From contig JAEYWD010000119.1 in NCBI GenBank assembly GCA_023429135.1, positions 1 through 64,000 on the forward strand: a DNA stretch of 64,000 nucleotides, written 5' to 3'. Positions 17,368 to 25,595 of the stretch are shown piece by piece. Position 1 is the first letter of the stretch. Every line of letters begins with the position of its first letter. This DNA comes from Bacteroidota bacterium. GTDB lineage: Bacteria; Bacteroidota; Bacteroidia; Bacteroidales; JAAUTT01. The notes beneath the pieces were generated by a model that did not search any database, was not told where the DNA came from, and saw only the letters and a list, made by a program, of their open reading frames with translations. A program made the position numbers and the translations under genes.

Positions 17368-18615
17368 ATGAAAACAACTCAAACTTTCTCAATTTTAATT
17401 TGGGCTAATAATGCCAGAAAGAACCAAGATGGTATTTCTCTTTTCGCCCGTATTACCATCGATGGTAAAAGAGCGGAAATCTCACTCAAAAAGAAGGTTA
17501 ATCCTGATAAATGGGATCCAAAGATTGGTTGCATGAAAGGCAATTCTGAAGAAGCAAAGATTGTTAACACCTATATTAGCCAGGTTAAATCTGAAATATT
17601 TAAACTTTACACCCAAATGCAGATGTTTGATGAGTTTATCACGGCTGAGGCGCTTAAACGTAAATTTTCGGGTGAAAAGGAAGAAAAAAAGTCACTACTG
17701 CAGGTTTTTGATTTCCATAACAGCGAAATGGAAAAAGCTGTTGGGGTAAATATTGAAAAGGTGACACTTACCAAATATAAAACTGTCAGAAAGAAGTTAG
17801 CTGCTTTTATTAAACACCAATACAAAAAATCCGATGTTTATCTTCAGGAATTAAATCACCAATTCATTACCAATTTTGAATTTTATCTTAAGTCGGAGGA
17901 TAAGATCGATCATAACACAACCATGCGTTATATCCGAAATCTAAAAAAAATAATAAATGATGCAGTCCGTAATGAATGGCTCTTGCGTAATCCATTCGAT
18001 AGCTTTAAATGCTCTCTTAAAAAGGTTGACAGGGATATTTTGTTTATGGAAGAAATCCAAAGGATTCAGGACAAAGATTTCAAAATCCCTCGTTTAGCCC
18101 AGGTCAAAGATCTTTTCATTTTTAGTTGTTATACTGGTTTGGCGTATGTGGACGTAATGCGATTGACACCAGATAATATTGCTGTCGGTATTGACCGGGA
18201 ATTATGGATCAACACTAATCGTAAAAAAAGTGATGAATCCGTGAAAGTTCCTTTGCTCCCGGAAGCCAAAGAAATTATCCAAAAGTATAAAAACCATCCA
18301 GATGTAATTCATTCCGGAGGTATTTTACCCCGAATGTCCAATCAAAAGTTAAATAGTTATTTAAAAGAAATAGCCGATACTTGTGGAATTGAAAAAAATC
18401 TTACGTTCCATTTAGCCCGTCATACCTTTGCCACGACGGTCACACTAAATAATGGTGTTCCTCTGGAAACCGTTTCAAAATTACTCGGTCATTCAAGCAT
18501 AAAAACTACCCAGATTTACGCAAAGGTACTTGAGAAAAAAGTTAGTGAGGATATGTCTGCTTTAAGATCAAAATTAGGTAAAAAGAAAGGGAGTAGATTT
18601 TCAAAATTGGGATGA
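17368..18615 (+). CDS. tyrosine recombinase/integrase (IntDOT-like)
   Basis: A 415-residue site-specific recombinase: N-terminal arm-binding domain (residues ~8-95), SAM-like core-binding domain (~115-210) and catalytic domain (~225-405). Catalytic residues seen are Lys in NRKKSDESVKVPL, His/Arg in HLARHTFATT, His in LLGHSSIKTT and the nucleophile Tyr in QIYAKV. The first catalytic Arg is replaced by Ala in YTGLAYVDV, as in the CTnDOT-type integrase group. It probably integrated this accessory region downstream of tRNA-Asp. Its stop directly abuts the stop of the convergent kinase gene. Confidence 0.93.
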   Translation: MKTTQTFSILIWANNARKNQDGISLFARITIDGKRAEISLKKKVNPDKWDPKIGCMKGNSEEAKIVNTYISQVKSEIFKLYTQMQMFDEFITAEALKRKFSGEKEEKKSLLQVFDFHNSEMEKAVGVNIEKVTLTKYKTVRKKLAAFIKHQYKKSDVYLQELNHQFITNFEFYLKSEDKIDHNTTMRYIRNLKKIINDAVRNEWLLRNPFDSFKCSLKKVDRDILFMEEIQRIQDKDFKIPRLAQVKDLFIFSCYTGLAYVDVMRLTPDNIAVGIDRELWINTNRKKSDESVKVPLLPEAKEIIQKYKNHPDVIHSGGILPRMSNQKLNSYLKEIADTCGIEKNLTFHLARHTFATTVTLNNGVPLETVSKLLGHSSIKTTQIYAKVLEKKVSEDMSALRSKLGKKKGSRFSKLG

Positions 18616-20778
18616 TTATTTACCCATTCTATTCATTAATTCAAACCGGTTTTTAGTACCGGTTTTTTCATATATATTCTGAATATGTTTTGCTACTGTA
18701 GTCTTGGCAATAAAAAGTTTTTGAGCAATCTCCTTGTGTGAGCATCCTTCTTCTAAGCATTTTATAATTTCCTTCTCCCGTTCCGAAATATTCAATGTAT
18801 AGCAGTTGTATTCAAATCCCGATTCTTTGACTTCATTTCCTGTCACCTCAACCAGGTTGTTGAGAAACTTCGAAACATTGCTAACCAGCTCATTCTTTTG
18901 ATGTTCCACATTATTAACTATCGAAATGGTCTTTGTAATTAATTCATTGATTTTGAATGGTTTACATATATAATCTATTGCACCCATTTGTAATCCTTTA
19001 ATTTTCTCATTGTCAGTAGATTTCGCAGTTAAAAAAATTACAGGAATTGCATTAAAACCATTCTTAACCAGAGCTTCTAAAAACTCATACCCATCCATGT
19101 AATCCATCATAATATCCGAAATTATAAGATTTGGTTTAGGTATTGCTTTAAGTTTCTCCAGTGCCAATTTACCATTGGCAGCAGTATATACAGTAAAATA
19201 TACCCTTAATTTCTCAGCTAAATAATGCAAAAGCTGCAGATTGTCTTCCACAATTAAAACAGAATTTTTCTTTCCAGGATCAATCATATCTGTAACATGG
19301 ATGTGGCTGGTCATTATTGGCTGATCATGTTCGCAAGCATGAGCAGATTCATTTTTGGCCAATCTGTACCTGTGAAGTTCTATAATGAAAGTGGTTCCTT
19401 TTCCAAGTGCGCTTTTAAGGGTTATTCTGCCTCCTAAGCTTTTAACAATATTGTTCACTATGGATAATCCCATTCCAATTCCTTGGGAGTTTTGCTTTTT
19501 TTCAGTTACCTGGTAGTATGGCTCAAAAATTCGGCTCTGAGATTCTTCGGGTATTCCAATTCCATTATCCTGAATGCTCAAATTTACTCCTTCCTCAAAA
19601 CCTTTCAGCTGTATCGAAATGCTTCCTCCTTCAGGAGTGTATTTTATTGAATTTTCAATAAGGTTATTGACCAAGCTTCCTAAGGCAATAGGATCTGCTT
19701 TGATAAATACCCCAGGTTGAATATCTGATTGCAATTCTTGATTCTTCTTTTGGGTATAATGTGCAAACATTTCGGCTTTGCTGGAAAGGAATTCAGAAAG
19801 GTTTATAATTTGAGAATGATCAAAGTTGATAGTTCCCTTTCGAAATTTTTCCTCTGTAAAGAAGTTGGAAATGTCCTTGACAAGTTTTTCTGTATTTTCT
19901 TTTATAACCTCAATCTCATGAGTTTTTCCATGAATTTCTATTTGCTCATCTACATAATTGCTCACAAGTGTTAATGGCGTTCTTACTTCGTGGGCAAGGT
20001 TAACAAATGTATTCGTTCTCTGCTCAATTGCTTGTTCCAGGGCCGTTGTCCTTTCTACAACTTTTGTCTCGAGTGATTGCTTTAAGGTTTGAAGCTCCTG
20101 GTATTCATTGTTAAATCTTATGGCCAGTGCAAATGCCCATAATAAAGCTGAAAGCCCCGAGATAAAATATGAACCCTTTAATGGATAATAAACATTTAAA
20201 ACGGAGGGAATTTCTTCCAGCGCAAAATCAAGCATAAATATGAAAAAACCTGTTAATATGATTTTATGGGTTATATCATGCAACTTTTGCCTAAGTATGT
20301 GGATCGTAAAAATTGCAAACATATAAACCGGACTGAATGTGGCAAAAATCACTACAATAGGAAAAATCTTTTTGATATAGAATTCATATTCAAGGAAAGG
20401 GTAAGTACTTACAAGTAATCCATAAATGATAAAAGAATAAAAATATGGCCGGAAATTCTTATGTTTTGCTTCCGGGAAATTCAGAGTTATTGAAAACATC
20501 TTTCGAGCATAATCCAGCAGTAAAAAATAGGTTATCCCCGTAATGGCGGGAGAAATTGTGTGTTGAATTTCAGCGGTTTTGAATATAAACCGCTGAAGGC
20601 CGGTAACACAGACCAAATAAATAGCAAAGTTTAATGCGAATAAACTGAAATAGATATAATAAATTCTATCTTCTCCCTTTCGGCCATAATAAATGAAGAA
20701 ATGGTAAACCAAAAGGGTGAAAAGCATTGAAACTATGGCAACCGAAAAAATATCAGAAGTAATAAAATTCAGGTTCAT
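18616..20778 (-). CDS. hybrid sensor histidine kinase with receiver and LuxR-type HTH
   Basis: A 720-residue one-protein signalling system. About seven transmembrane helices (residues 10-225) are followed by a coiled coil, HisKA with the phospho-His in FVNLAHEVRTPL, HATPase_c (N-box NLIENSIKYT, G1 DNGIGIP, G2 GIGMGLSI), a receiver domain (phospho-Asp in IISDIMMDY, Lys in YICKPF) and a C-terminal LuxR-family HTH (LNISEREKEIIKCLEEG). It senses an unknown membrane or extracellular cue and acts directly on DNA. The adjacent co-directional DUF2817 gene 11 bp upstream is the likely target or partner. Confidence 0.9.
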   Translation of the reverse strand: MNLNFITSDIFSVAIVSMLFTLLVYHFFIYYGRKGEDRIYYIYFSLFALNFAIYLVCVTGLQRFIFKTAEIQHTISPAITGITYFLLLDYARKMFSITLNFPEAKHKNFRPYFYSFIIYGLLVSTYPFLEYEFYIKKIFPIVVIFATFSPVYMFAIFTIHILRQKLHDITHKIILTGFFIFMLDFALEEIPSVLNVYYPLKGSYFISGLSALLWAFALAIRFNNEYQELQTLKQSLETKVVERTTALEQAIEQRTNTFVNLAHEVRTPLTLVSNYVDEQIEIHGKTHEIEVIKENTEKLVKDISNFFTEEKFRKGTINFDHSQIINLSEFLSSKAEMFAHYTQKKNQELQSDIQPGVFIKADPIALGSLVNNLIENSIKYTPEGGSISIQLKGFEEGVNLSIQDNGIGIPEESQSRIFEPYYQVTEKKQNSQGIGMGLSIVNNIVKSLGGRITLKSALGKGTTFIIELHRYRLAKNESAHACEHDQPIMTSHIHVTDMIDPGKKNSVLIVEDNLQLLHYLAEKLRVYFTVYTAANGKLALEKLKAIPKPNLIISDIMMDYMDGYEFLEALVKNGFNAIPVIFLTAKSTDNEKIKGLQMGAIDYICKPFKINELITKTISIVNNVEHQKNELVSNVSKFLNNLVEVTGNEVKESGFEYNCYTLNISEREKEIIKCLEEGCSHKEIAQKLFIAKTTVAKHIQNIYEKTGTKNRFELMNRMGK

Positions 20779-20789
20779 AATTGCTGGGG

Positions 20790-21899
20790 TTAGTTTTTTA
20801 ATTTTGAAATAGCCTTGTTTATAGTTTCATCAAACTGTTTAATTACCTCCTTTCTCCATACTTCTTCTTTGGGATAAAACATATCTAGAAAAATACGCTC
20901 AATATAAGCTTTGTCCTGGCTGGTTTTACAACCATTTTGGTACGCCTGGTTTTCGACAATCATTGTCTTTAAGGTGCGTAGGGCTCCAAATATATTTGCA
21001 CTGTTAACTGTTCCGAATTCAAACATCACCGGCAAACAAGTTTTTTCTTTATTTATATTCCAGGCGAAATCCAGGAAAGAACCATGTTCTTTGAAAAAGT
21101 TATCATCACTATCGTCAATAACCCGGTTTTCAAATAATTCGTTAACCTGTTGTTTTACCTGGTAAGGAACTTTCGGAGCATTGAGTAACTGAAGTTTTCC
21201 TCTATTCCCTAAACCTGTGTGTAGATCAATAATTAGTATTTTATCGTAAAGGGCACAATATCTTTTTAAAACATCTGTAATGTTTACATTTTCCTCTTCA
21301 TATGCCTTGCCCCCAAATATAATCCCCTTCTCAAAATCGTACTGACCTTCTCCAATGGCCTGGATTAATGTTGCTTTTGAATATTTCTGAATGCATTTCA
21401 GAATTTTCAAAAGAAAAGTGAAATGTTCTAACGACCTTCTGGAATACTTTTTAATTGGCTCCAATATTGATCTTATTTTTGAGTAACCGTCGTTTTTAAT
21501 TTGGAACAAATCTTCCGTCATTGAAAAGTTGCGGTTCAGATCAACATTATTCCTTGTAACTCTCCGATTATTCTTAAACCCCCATGGATTAATTGCATGC
21601 ACAAAAAGCAAATCTATTCCGGAAATGTCGATTACTTCATTGCCAATTTGTTTCAGCAGGGATAATTGCAAAGCACTTCCAACATAGCCTTCAATCCCAT
21701 GTAATCCTGAAGTAATTATCACCAAGGGGTTTTTTCCTTCATTCTTAAAATAGGAAATGTCTGTGTATAATCCATTCTCTGATTTATTCACTGGGATTAC
21801 TTCAAAGCTCGTTTGCAACGATTTTATCTCCTGAGTTGCGTTCAAAAACGCTTTCCTACACTCTTCGTAGGAGTTATAAAAAAGAATCTTTTTGGGCAT
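20790..21899 (-). CDS. DUF2817 / M14-like zinc carboxypeptidase family protein
   Basis: A 369-residue protein with features of DUF2817, a branch of the M14 metallopeptidase clan: SGLHGIEGYVGS (zinc His and Glu), HAINPWGFKNNRRVTRNNVD with DLNRNF, DLHTGLG (third zinc ligand) and MFEFGT (catalytic Glu region). There is no signal peptide, so it probably acts in the cytoplasm on an unknown peptide or amide. It is upstream of and co-directional with the hybrid kinase (11-bp gap), suggesting an operon. Substrate not inferable. Confidence 0.8.
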   Translation of the reverse strand: MPKKILFYNSYEECRKAFLNATQEIKSLQTSFEVIPVNKSENGLYTDISYFKNEGKNPLVIITSGLHGIEGYVGSALQLSLLKQIGNEVIDISGIDLLFVHAINPWGFKNNRRVTRNNVDLNRNFSMTEDLFQIKNDGYSKIRSILEPIKKYSRRSLEHFTFLLKILKCIQKYSKATLIQAIGEGQYDFEKGIIFGGKAYEEENVNITDVLKRYCALYDKILIIDLHTGLGNRGKLQLLNAPKVPYQVKQQVNELFENRVIDDSDDNFFKEHGSFLDFAWNINKEKTCLPVMFEFGTVNSANIFGALRTLKTMIVENQAYQNGCKTSQDKAYIERIFLDMFYPKEEVWRKEVIKQFDETINKAISKLKN

Positions 21900-21970
21900 T
21901 TCCGCGAGTTAGTTATTGTGGGTAACGGTTCTCGATAACAATTCAATTCAAAAATAAAAGAATTTATGTC

Positions 21971-22004
21971 ATTTGATTCCGATTGATTCCAATTTGAATC
22001 AAAT
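21971..22004. promoter_or_regulatory. inverted repeat upstream of DUF2817 gene
   Basis: ATTTGATTC (21971-21979) and GAATCAAAT (21996-22004) are perfect reverse complements 16 bp apart, in the divergent 329-bp gap 21900-22228. A plausible operator for the hybrid kinase's HTH or another regulator. Confidence 0.4.
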
Positions 22005-22056
22005 AGAAATTTTATCCGTAAATATAAAAGCCTGTTAGTCTGATTGTAAAATGTCC

Positions 22057-22078
22057 TTATACTTAAAAATAAGTATAA
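22057..22078. promoter_or_regulatory. perfect 9-bp palindrome in divergent gap
   Basis: TTATACTTA-AAAA-TAAGTATAA is a perfect palindrome with a 4-bp spacer, about 150 bp before the GTG start at 22229 and 160 bp before the DUF2817 start. It may be an operator. Nothing else is visible in this gap. Confidence 0.4.
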
Positions 22079-22228
22079 AAAATAGTGGGAAGTGAGTATT
22101 GAAAATTCATTATTATTCAACATCCTTTATGCTTTGATCAATTGAGCATAAATGAAAAATCTAATTATTTCATATTGTTCTAAATAGATACCCGAAAAGT
22201 CTCTTAATAATTATCAAATTTTTACGCC

Positions 22229-23371
22229 GTGTTTTACGAAATTGAATTATTGGAATCGATAGTTCAGGATCATTTATGCGAATGTCCAGGCAAAAACCAG
22301 GAAAATGCATCAGGAACTACTGAACTTATAAATCTGGAAAAGCTCATTCGAAAAGCTTTGATCAGCAATGTTTGTGATCTAAAGAAAGATCAGCTTATAG
22401 AGATTTATATCCAGGACATCCAAAAACGTTTAATTAACTTATCAAACAGCCTTTACTCGCCTACCGTATGTAATTCAAAAATCAGGGGAAAACGTTACAA
22501 ATTTGAAGGAACTCAGGAGTTATTTATGACGGTTGACAACCTGCTTAACTATCTAGTAACTTCATTTCCAAACTACATCGATCAGGAAATCTTTATTCCC
22601 GAAAATCTTAAAATCGAAAGCATTTCAAACTTTAATTGCCAGATATTTCAAATAGAAAGGTTGTTTGAAGGTCAAAAAGGAGAATTAATTGAGATAGCAC
22701 TTAATCCTGTAAAAAAATTAATCAACTCTGATCAAGCAATTACCTATCATTTGGCCCAATACTTCAAATTTTTCCTGCAAGAACTTTTAAATAGTAAAGG
22801 TTCTCTAAAGGAAATATTGATTAGGTTGAATTTTAATTGTTTCTCTTTTCTCCATTACCTGACAAGCGAGATCGTAAACGATCTGGAAGAACTCGACTCC
22901 TATTCCGAGAAAATGGAAAAGCTATACTGGAATCTTAAATGGATTAAACAAATTCAAATAACCGAAAAGACTTACAATAAGTCTGTAAAATCTCTTAAGG
23001 ATTTGCTGATCGATTGGATCAATGAAGAAATCAGTTACCTGGAGAAAGCAATTGCACTGGAGAAACTTCCCAAGATTGACACTGTAACTACTTCAGAAGA
23101 AAAAGAATTTAAGTTGATAACGGATTTGTCAGTTTCTCAACTTGGTTTTTTATTAAGAGTGTTTATGGATTCAGGGTTATTTAAAAATAAAAACCACAGA
23201 GCTGTGGCCCGATTTTTTGCCAGGCATACAAAGACCAAAGGCAGTGTTGCTATTTCACCTGGTAATTTATTAAATAAGTTTTACGATGTAAGTGGAAATG
23301 TTGAAGAGGTGGTGAAAGGTATTGTGTTCGATATGCTTAATCAAATCCGGAATATTAATAAACTTCCTTAA
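22229..23371 (+). CDS. hypothetical protein, RteC-like C-terminus (tentative)
   Basis: A 380-residue, mostly helical, lysine/leucine-rich protein without signal peptide or membrane segment. The start is GTG at 22229; no upstream in-frame start exists. The C-terminal ~90 residues (LSVSQLGFLLRVFMDSGLF, then HRAVARFFARHT and a final NKFYDVSG stretch) resemble the C-terminal domain of RteC-type regulators found with Bacteroidota conjugative elements. If correct, it would regulate element transfer or excision. The N-terminal two thirds is unrecognised. It overlaps the convergent 75-residue gene by 17 bp. Confidence 0.7.
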   Translation: MFYEIELLESIVQDHLCECPGKNQENASGTTELINLEKLIRKALISNVCDLKKDQLIEIYIQDIQKRLINLSNSLYSPTVCNSKIRGKRYKFEGTQELFMTVDNLLNYLVTSFPNYIDQEIFIPENLKIESISNFNCQIFQIERLFEGQKGELIEIALNPVKKLINSDQAITYHLAQYFKFFLQELLNSKGSLKEILIRLNFNCFSFLHYLTSEIVNDLEELDSYSEKMEKLYWNLKWIKQIQITEKTYNKSVKSLKDLLIDWINEEISYLEKAIALEKLPKIDTVTTSEEKEFKLITDLSVSQLGFLLRVFMDSGLFKNKNHRAVARFFARHTKTKGSVAISPGNLLNKFYDVSGNVEEVVKGIVFDMLNQIRNINKLP

Positions 23372-23582
23372 GCAGATATTCGAGCTTATTTCCTTTTAAA
23401 ATCGCAATTAGCTCCATCATCATATGCATGTTAAATCCAGGCTTTCTCAGAAGCTCATCAACAGAATGCTGAAGCATTTCTCTCAGAGTTGAAAAATCAT
23501 TCTGTTTGCATACGGCCAAAAACTCATCGCTGGTTGCAATATGTTCAATTTTCTTGGTGAGAATAGGGTGAATCGCTTCCAT
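23355..23582 (-). CDS. small conserved-looking protein, HhH-like motif
   Basis: A 75-residue acidic protein without transmembrane segments. The C-terminal part (LRKPGFNMHMMMELIAILKG) has the shape of a helix-hairpin-helix, as in the RNA polymerase alpha C-terminal domain (PGFG-x-x-x-L-x-E-I). DNA or protein binding is possible. It is convergent with, and overlaps by 17 bp, the 380-residue gene; its promoter side faces the structured hairpin region at 23.6 kb. Unrecognised as a family; coding potential looks genuine. Confidence 0.55.
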   Translation of the reverse strand: MEAIHPILTKKIEHIATSDEFLAVCKQNDFSTLREMLQHSVDELLRKPGFNMHMMMELIAILKGNKLEYLLKEVY

Positions 23583-23607
23583 ACCTCAATTTAATAATTT
23601 TATAAAT

Positions 23608-23633
23608 ATCACCCAAAAAAAGGCGTGGGTGAT
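23608..23633. repeat. 7-bp-stem hairpin
   Basis: ATCACCC (23608-23614) pairs with GGGTGAT (23627-23633) around an A-rich loop, just upstream of the small minus-strand gene and directly before the large nested hairpin. Confidence 0.5.
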
Positions 23634-23645
23634 CAAAATACAGGC

Positions 23646-23754
23646 GTCTTAGGCACCGCCAGGAGCCCGCTCCACACAGTAAGTTGAGCCCACGCTTTGC
23701 GTGAGCGTCAGCTTTTCTTCTGTGTAGAGCTTTTAAAACTGGCGGTTTTAAGAC
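23646..23754. ncRNA. 109-nt nested hairpin; possible structured RNA or single-strand origin
   Basis: Successive paired arms nest almost perfectly: GTCTTA/TAAGAC (23646-51 with 23749-54), CCGCCAG/CTGGCGG (23656-62 with 23739-45), GCTCcACACAG/CTGTGTaGAGC (23669-79 with 23720-30) and an apical CACGC-TTT-GCGTG (23691-703). Compensating arms on both sides of each bulge argue against chance. It is GC-rich amid AT-rich DNA, in the 429-bp gap 23583-24011 with no open frame. Candidates are an ncRNA, a transfer origin or a single-strand replication origin. Strand of any transcript is unknown. Confidence 0.5.
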
Positions 23755-24011
23755 ACTCAGAAAATAGCTTACGCTATAATATTTTTAGACTTTCGTCAGT
23801 AATGCAAAAGTAAGGATACTTTCATGTAATTCTATTCAACTTGGTTTAATTTTAAACTTCGGCTTTCAAATTTTCTATTCTTTACAAAAAATTTTAAGAG
23901 ATTCTATCAACAAATATTCAATAAGTTACATGGGGGTGGTACCACCCCCTGCCACCCCTCTTTTTCGAAACATTTCTTTTTGTTTGTGCCATAATCAAAA
24001 CACATCAAATT

Positions 24012-24296
24012 ATGCCAGCACAAATTTTAACAACAGACGATTTAAGAGAATTTAAGATCGAAATGCTCGAGGAAATAAAAAAGCTTCTCCGGCAAAGTGG
24101 CGTTCAGCCATCTAAAAAATGGTTAAAGTCACCCGATATACGCAAACTTTTGGGAATCTCTCCCGGTACTCTTCAAACCATGCGTATTAACGGCACTCTT
24201 CCATACACTAAAATTGGCGGAGTAATCTATTACGATTACGAGGACGTCCAGAAAATGCTTGAAATCCGCAAATCTCAGCCAACCCTTTTCAAATAA
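24012..24296 (+). CDS. helix-turn-helix (excisionase/MerR-like) protein
   Basis: A 94-residue DNA-binding protein. An N-terminal helical segment (residues ~8-30, EFKIEMLEEIKKLL) precedes a winged-helix/HTH_17 domain (KWLKSPDIRKLLGISPGTLQ, then RINGTLPYTKIGGVIYYDYEDV). Such proteins are common on Bacteroidota integrative elements, where they act as excisionases or as regulators of mobilisation and replication genes. It is the first gene of the replication-like module and lies downstream of the large nested hairpin, to which it could bind. Confidence 0.85.
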   Translation: MPAQILTTDDLREFKIEMLEEIKKLLRQSGVQPSKKWLKSPDIRKLLGISPGTLQTMRINGTLPYTKIGGVIYYDYEDVQKMLEIRKSQPTLFK

Positions 24297-24342
24297 TTTT
24301 AGTGGCTTGGTTGTTTCGGAGCTATTCTATATAGGCTGTATG

Positions 24343-24385
24343 TGGCTGTTAGTCTTACTACTTGATACTTACTACTCGATACTGG
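24343..24385. repeat. GGCTGTT motif plus heptad array before initiator gene
   Basis: TGGCTGTTAG is followed by heptamers TACTACT, TGATACT, TACTACT, CGATACT immediately before the ATG at 24390. The same combination recurs upstream of other genes to 32.3 kb. Confidence 0.55.
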
Positions 24386-24389
24386 TATC

Positions 24390-25250
24390 ATGAATTATAT
24401 AAAACATTTATCGGCCTTTCTTCAAAAAGTGAAAGGCGACGCGAGGCTTAATCCAAATCACATCAGTATGTATTTGTCATTATTCCACTTCTGGAACCAG
24501 AACCTCTTTGTTAATCCGGTTTCAGTAAATCGGGCACAGGTACTCGAGCTTTGCAAAATTGGCTCGCAGCACACTTATTACAAATGTCTGAAGGATCTTG
24601 ATTTATTCGGATACATCCGGTATTTGCCTTCGCATAATCCTTCCAAAGGTTGCCTGGTTTACTTGTGCAATTTCGACATAACTCAGGACGAAATCCCGAA
24701 AGATGATAGCTGCAAAAACAGCATAACTATAGCTGCAGAATTGCACAAGTATAGCTGCAAAAACGACATAACTATAGCTGCAAAAATGCAGCCTTCAATA
24801 AACAATATAAACAATACAAACAATAAAACTATTTATATGCAAAACCAAGATGATTTTAATTCTGATTTATTATCTGCAGAGGCGCAATGCTTGCGCCTCG
24901 ATAATACAAATACACCCAAAAGAAAAAAAGTTGCGCCAAAAAAAGAAAAGGCTGAAGGAGAATCGAGAAACCTGGGAAATTCTGTGAAACAAAATGAAAA
25001 GCCCGAGATCCCCCCATCTCCCGAGCAGGTTAAAACCTTTTTCAAAATCCAGGAATACCCCGAGCTTGAAGCCCACAAGTTTTATAACCACTTTCAATCC
25101 AACGGATGGAAAGTAGGAGGGAAATCACCCATGAAGGACTGGCATGCTGCCGCTCGAAACTGGATGTTAAACTTCAACAAGTTTAATCCTCCCATGAAAT
25201 CTAATGCTACTAACCTCAACAAAAACAAAAACTATGGCGAACCACTGTAA
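24390..25250 (+). CDS. replication initiator-like protein (lambda O / DnaD-type layout)
   Basis: A 286-residue protein in three parts. Residues ~1-110 are a winged-helix-like domain (MYLSLFHFWNQNLF, VLELCKIGSQHTYYKCLKDL). Residues ~105-215 are a low-complexity linker with a 15-residue duplication (SCKNSITIAA / SCKNDITIAA). Residues ~222-275 form a small C-terminal domain (EYPELEAHKFYNHF, then KDWHAAARNWML), reminiscent of phage replisome organisers. The linker DNA carries four evenly spaced iterons and an AT-rich stretch. A DnaC-like loader is the next gene. I infer replication initiation; family membership is tentative. Confidence 0.65.
   Translation: MNYIKHLSAFLQKVKGDARLNPNHISMYLSLFHFWNQNLFVNPVSVNRAQVLELCKIGSQHTYYKCLKDLDLFGYIRYLPSHNPSKGCLVYLCNFDITQDEIPKDDSCKNSITIAAELHKYSCKNDITIAAKMQPSINNINNTNNKTIYMQNQDDFNSDLLSAEAQCLRLDNTNTPKRKKVAPKKEKAEGESRNLGNSVKQNEKPEIPPSPEQVKTFFKIQEYPELEAHKFYNHFQSNGWKVGGKSPMKDWHAAARNWMLNFNKFNPPMKSNATNLNKNKNYGEPL
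24705..24784 (+). repeat. four iterons (TATAGCTGCA) inside the initiator gene
   Basis: TATAGCTGCA or GATAGCTGCA occurs at 24705, 24728, 24750 and 24773, spaced 23, 22 and 23 bp, i.e. about two helical turns; two of them form a 45-bp tandem duplication. They are followed by a strongly AT-rich tract (about 24791-24872). This is the architecture of an iteron origin with an unwinding element. Confidence 0.6.
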
Positions 25251-25539
25251 ATTATTGCTGATTGTTACCAGATACCGGGTTCTAAACATAACTATTTTGG
25301 GCTGTAAAAGGTTGATTACAATTCTACCAGTAAGAGCAACCAAAAAGAGGGTACAATTCCCGTCTCCTTTGGCAATTTCACAGACAAAAAATACTTCACA
25401 AGTCTTGGTGAATCACATTTTTCTTTTTGATAGGCAATGGAAGGTCATAATGCACATCACACTTTTCAAAGTACCGGAAGTAAAGCCCCAAAATGATTCC
25501 TTCAGAATTACAAATTTGCATTTTCACGTCTACTGGATA

Positions 25540-25592
25540 CTGGCTTTTGGCTCTTTTCTTACGACTTACGACTTACTACTTACTACTATCTA
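25540..25592. repeat. heptad array upstream of DnaC-like gene
   Basis: Heptamers GACTTAC, GACTTAC, TACTTAC, TACTATC end four bases before the ATG at 25596, after a TGGATACTGG-type prelude. The rest of the 345-bp gap 25251-25595 has no convincing gene; a tRNA-like T-arm remnant was considered and rejected. Confidence 0.55.
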
Positions 25593-25595
25593 ACC

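Noticed and set aside
25311..25370. tRNA-like T-arm remnant (GGGTACAATTCCC) that might mark an attachment-site copy
   Set aside because: The loop does not fit TTCRANY, no acceptor or anticodon stem can be formed, and it does not match the tRNA-Asp 3' end.
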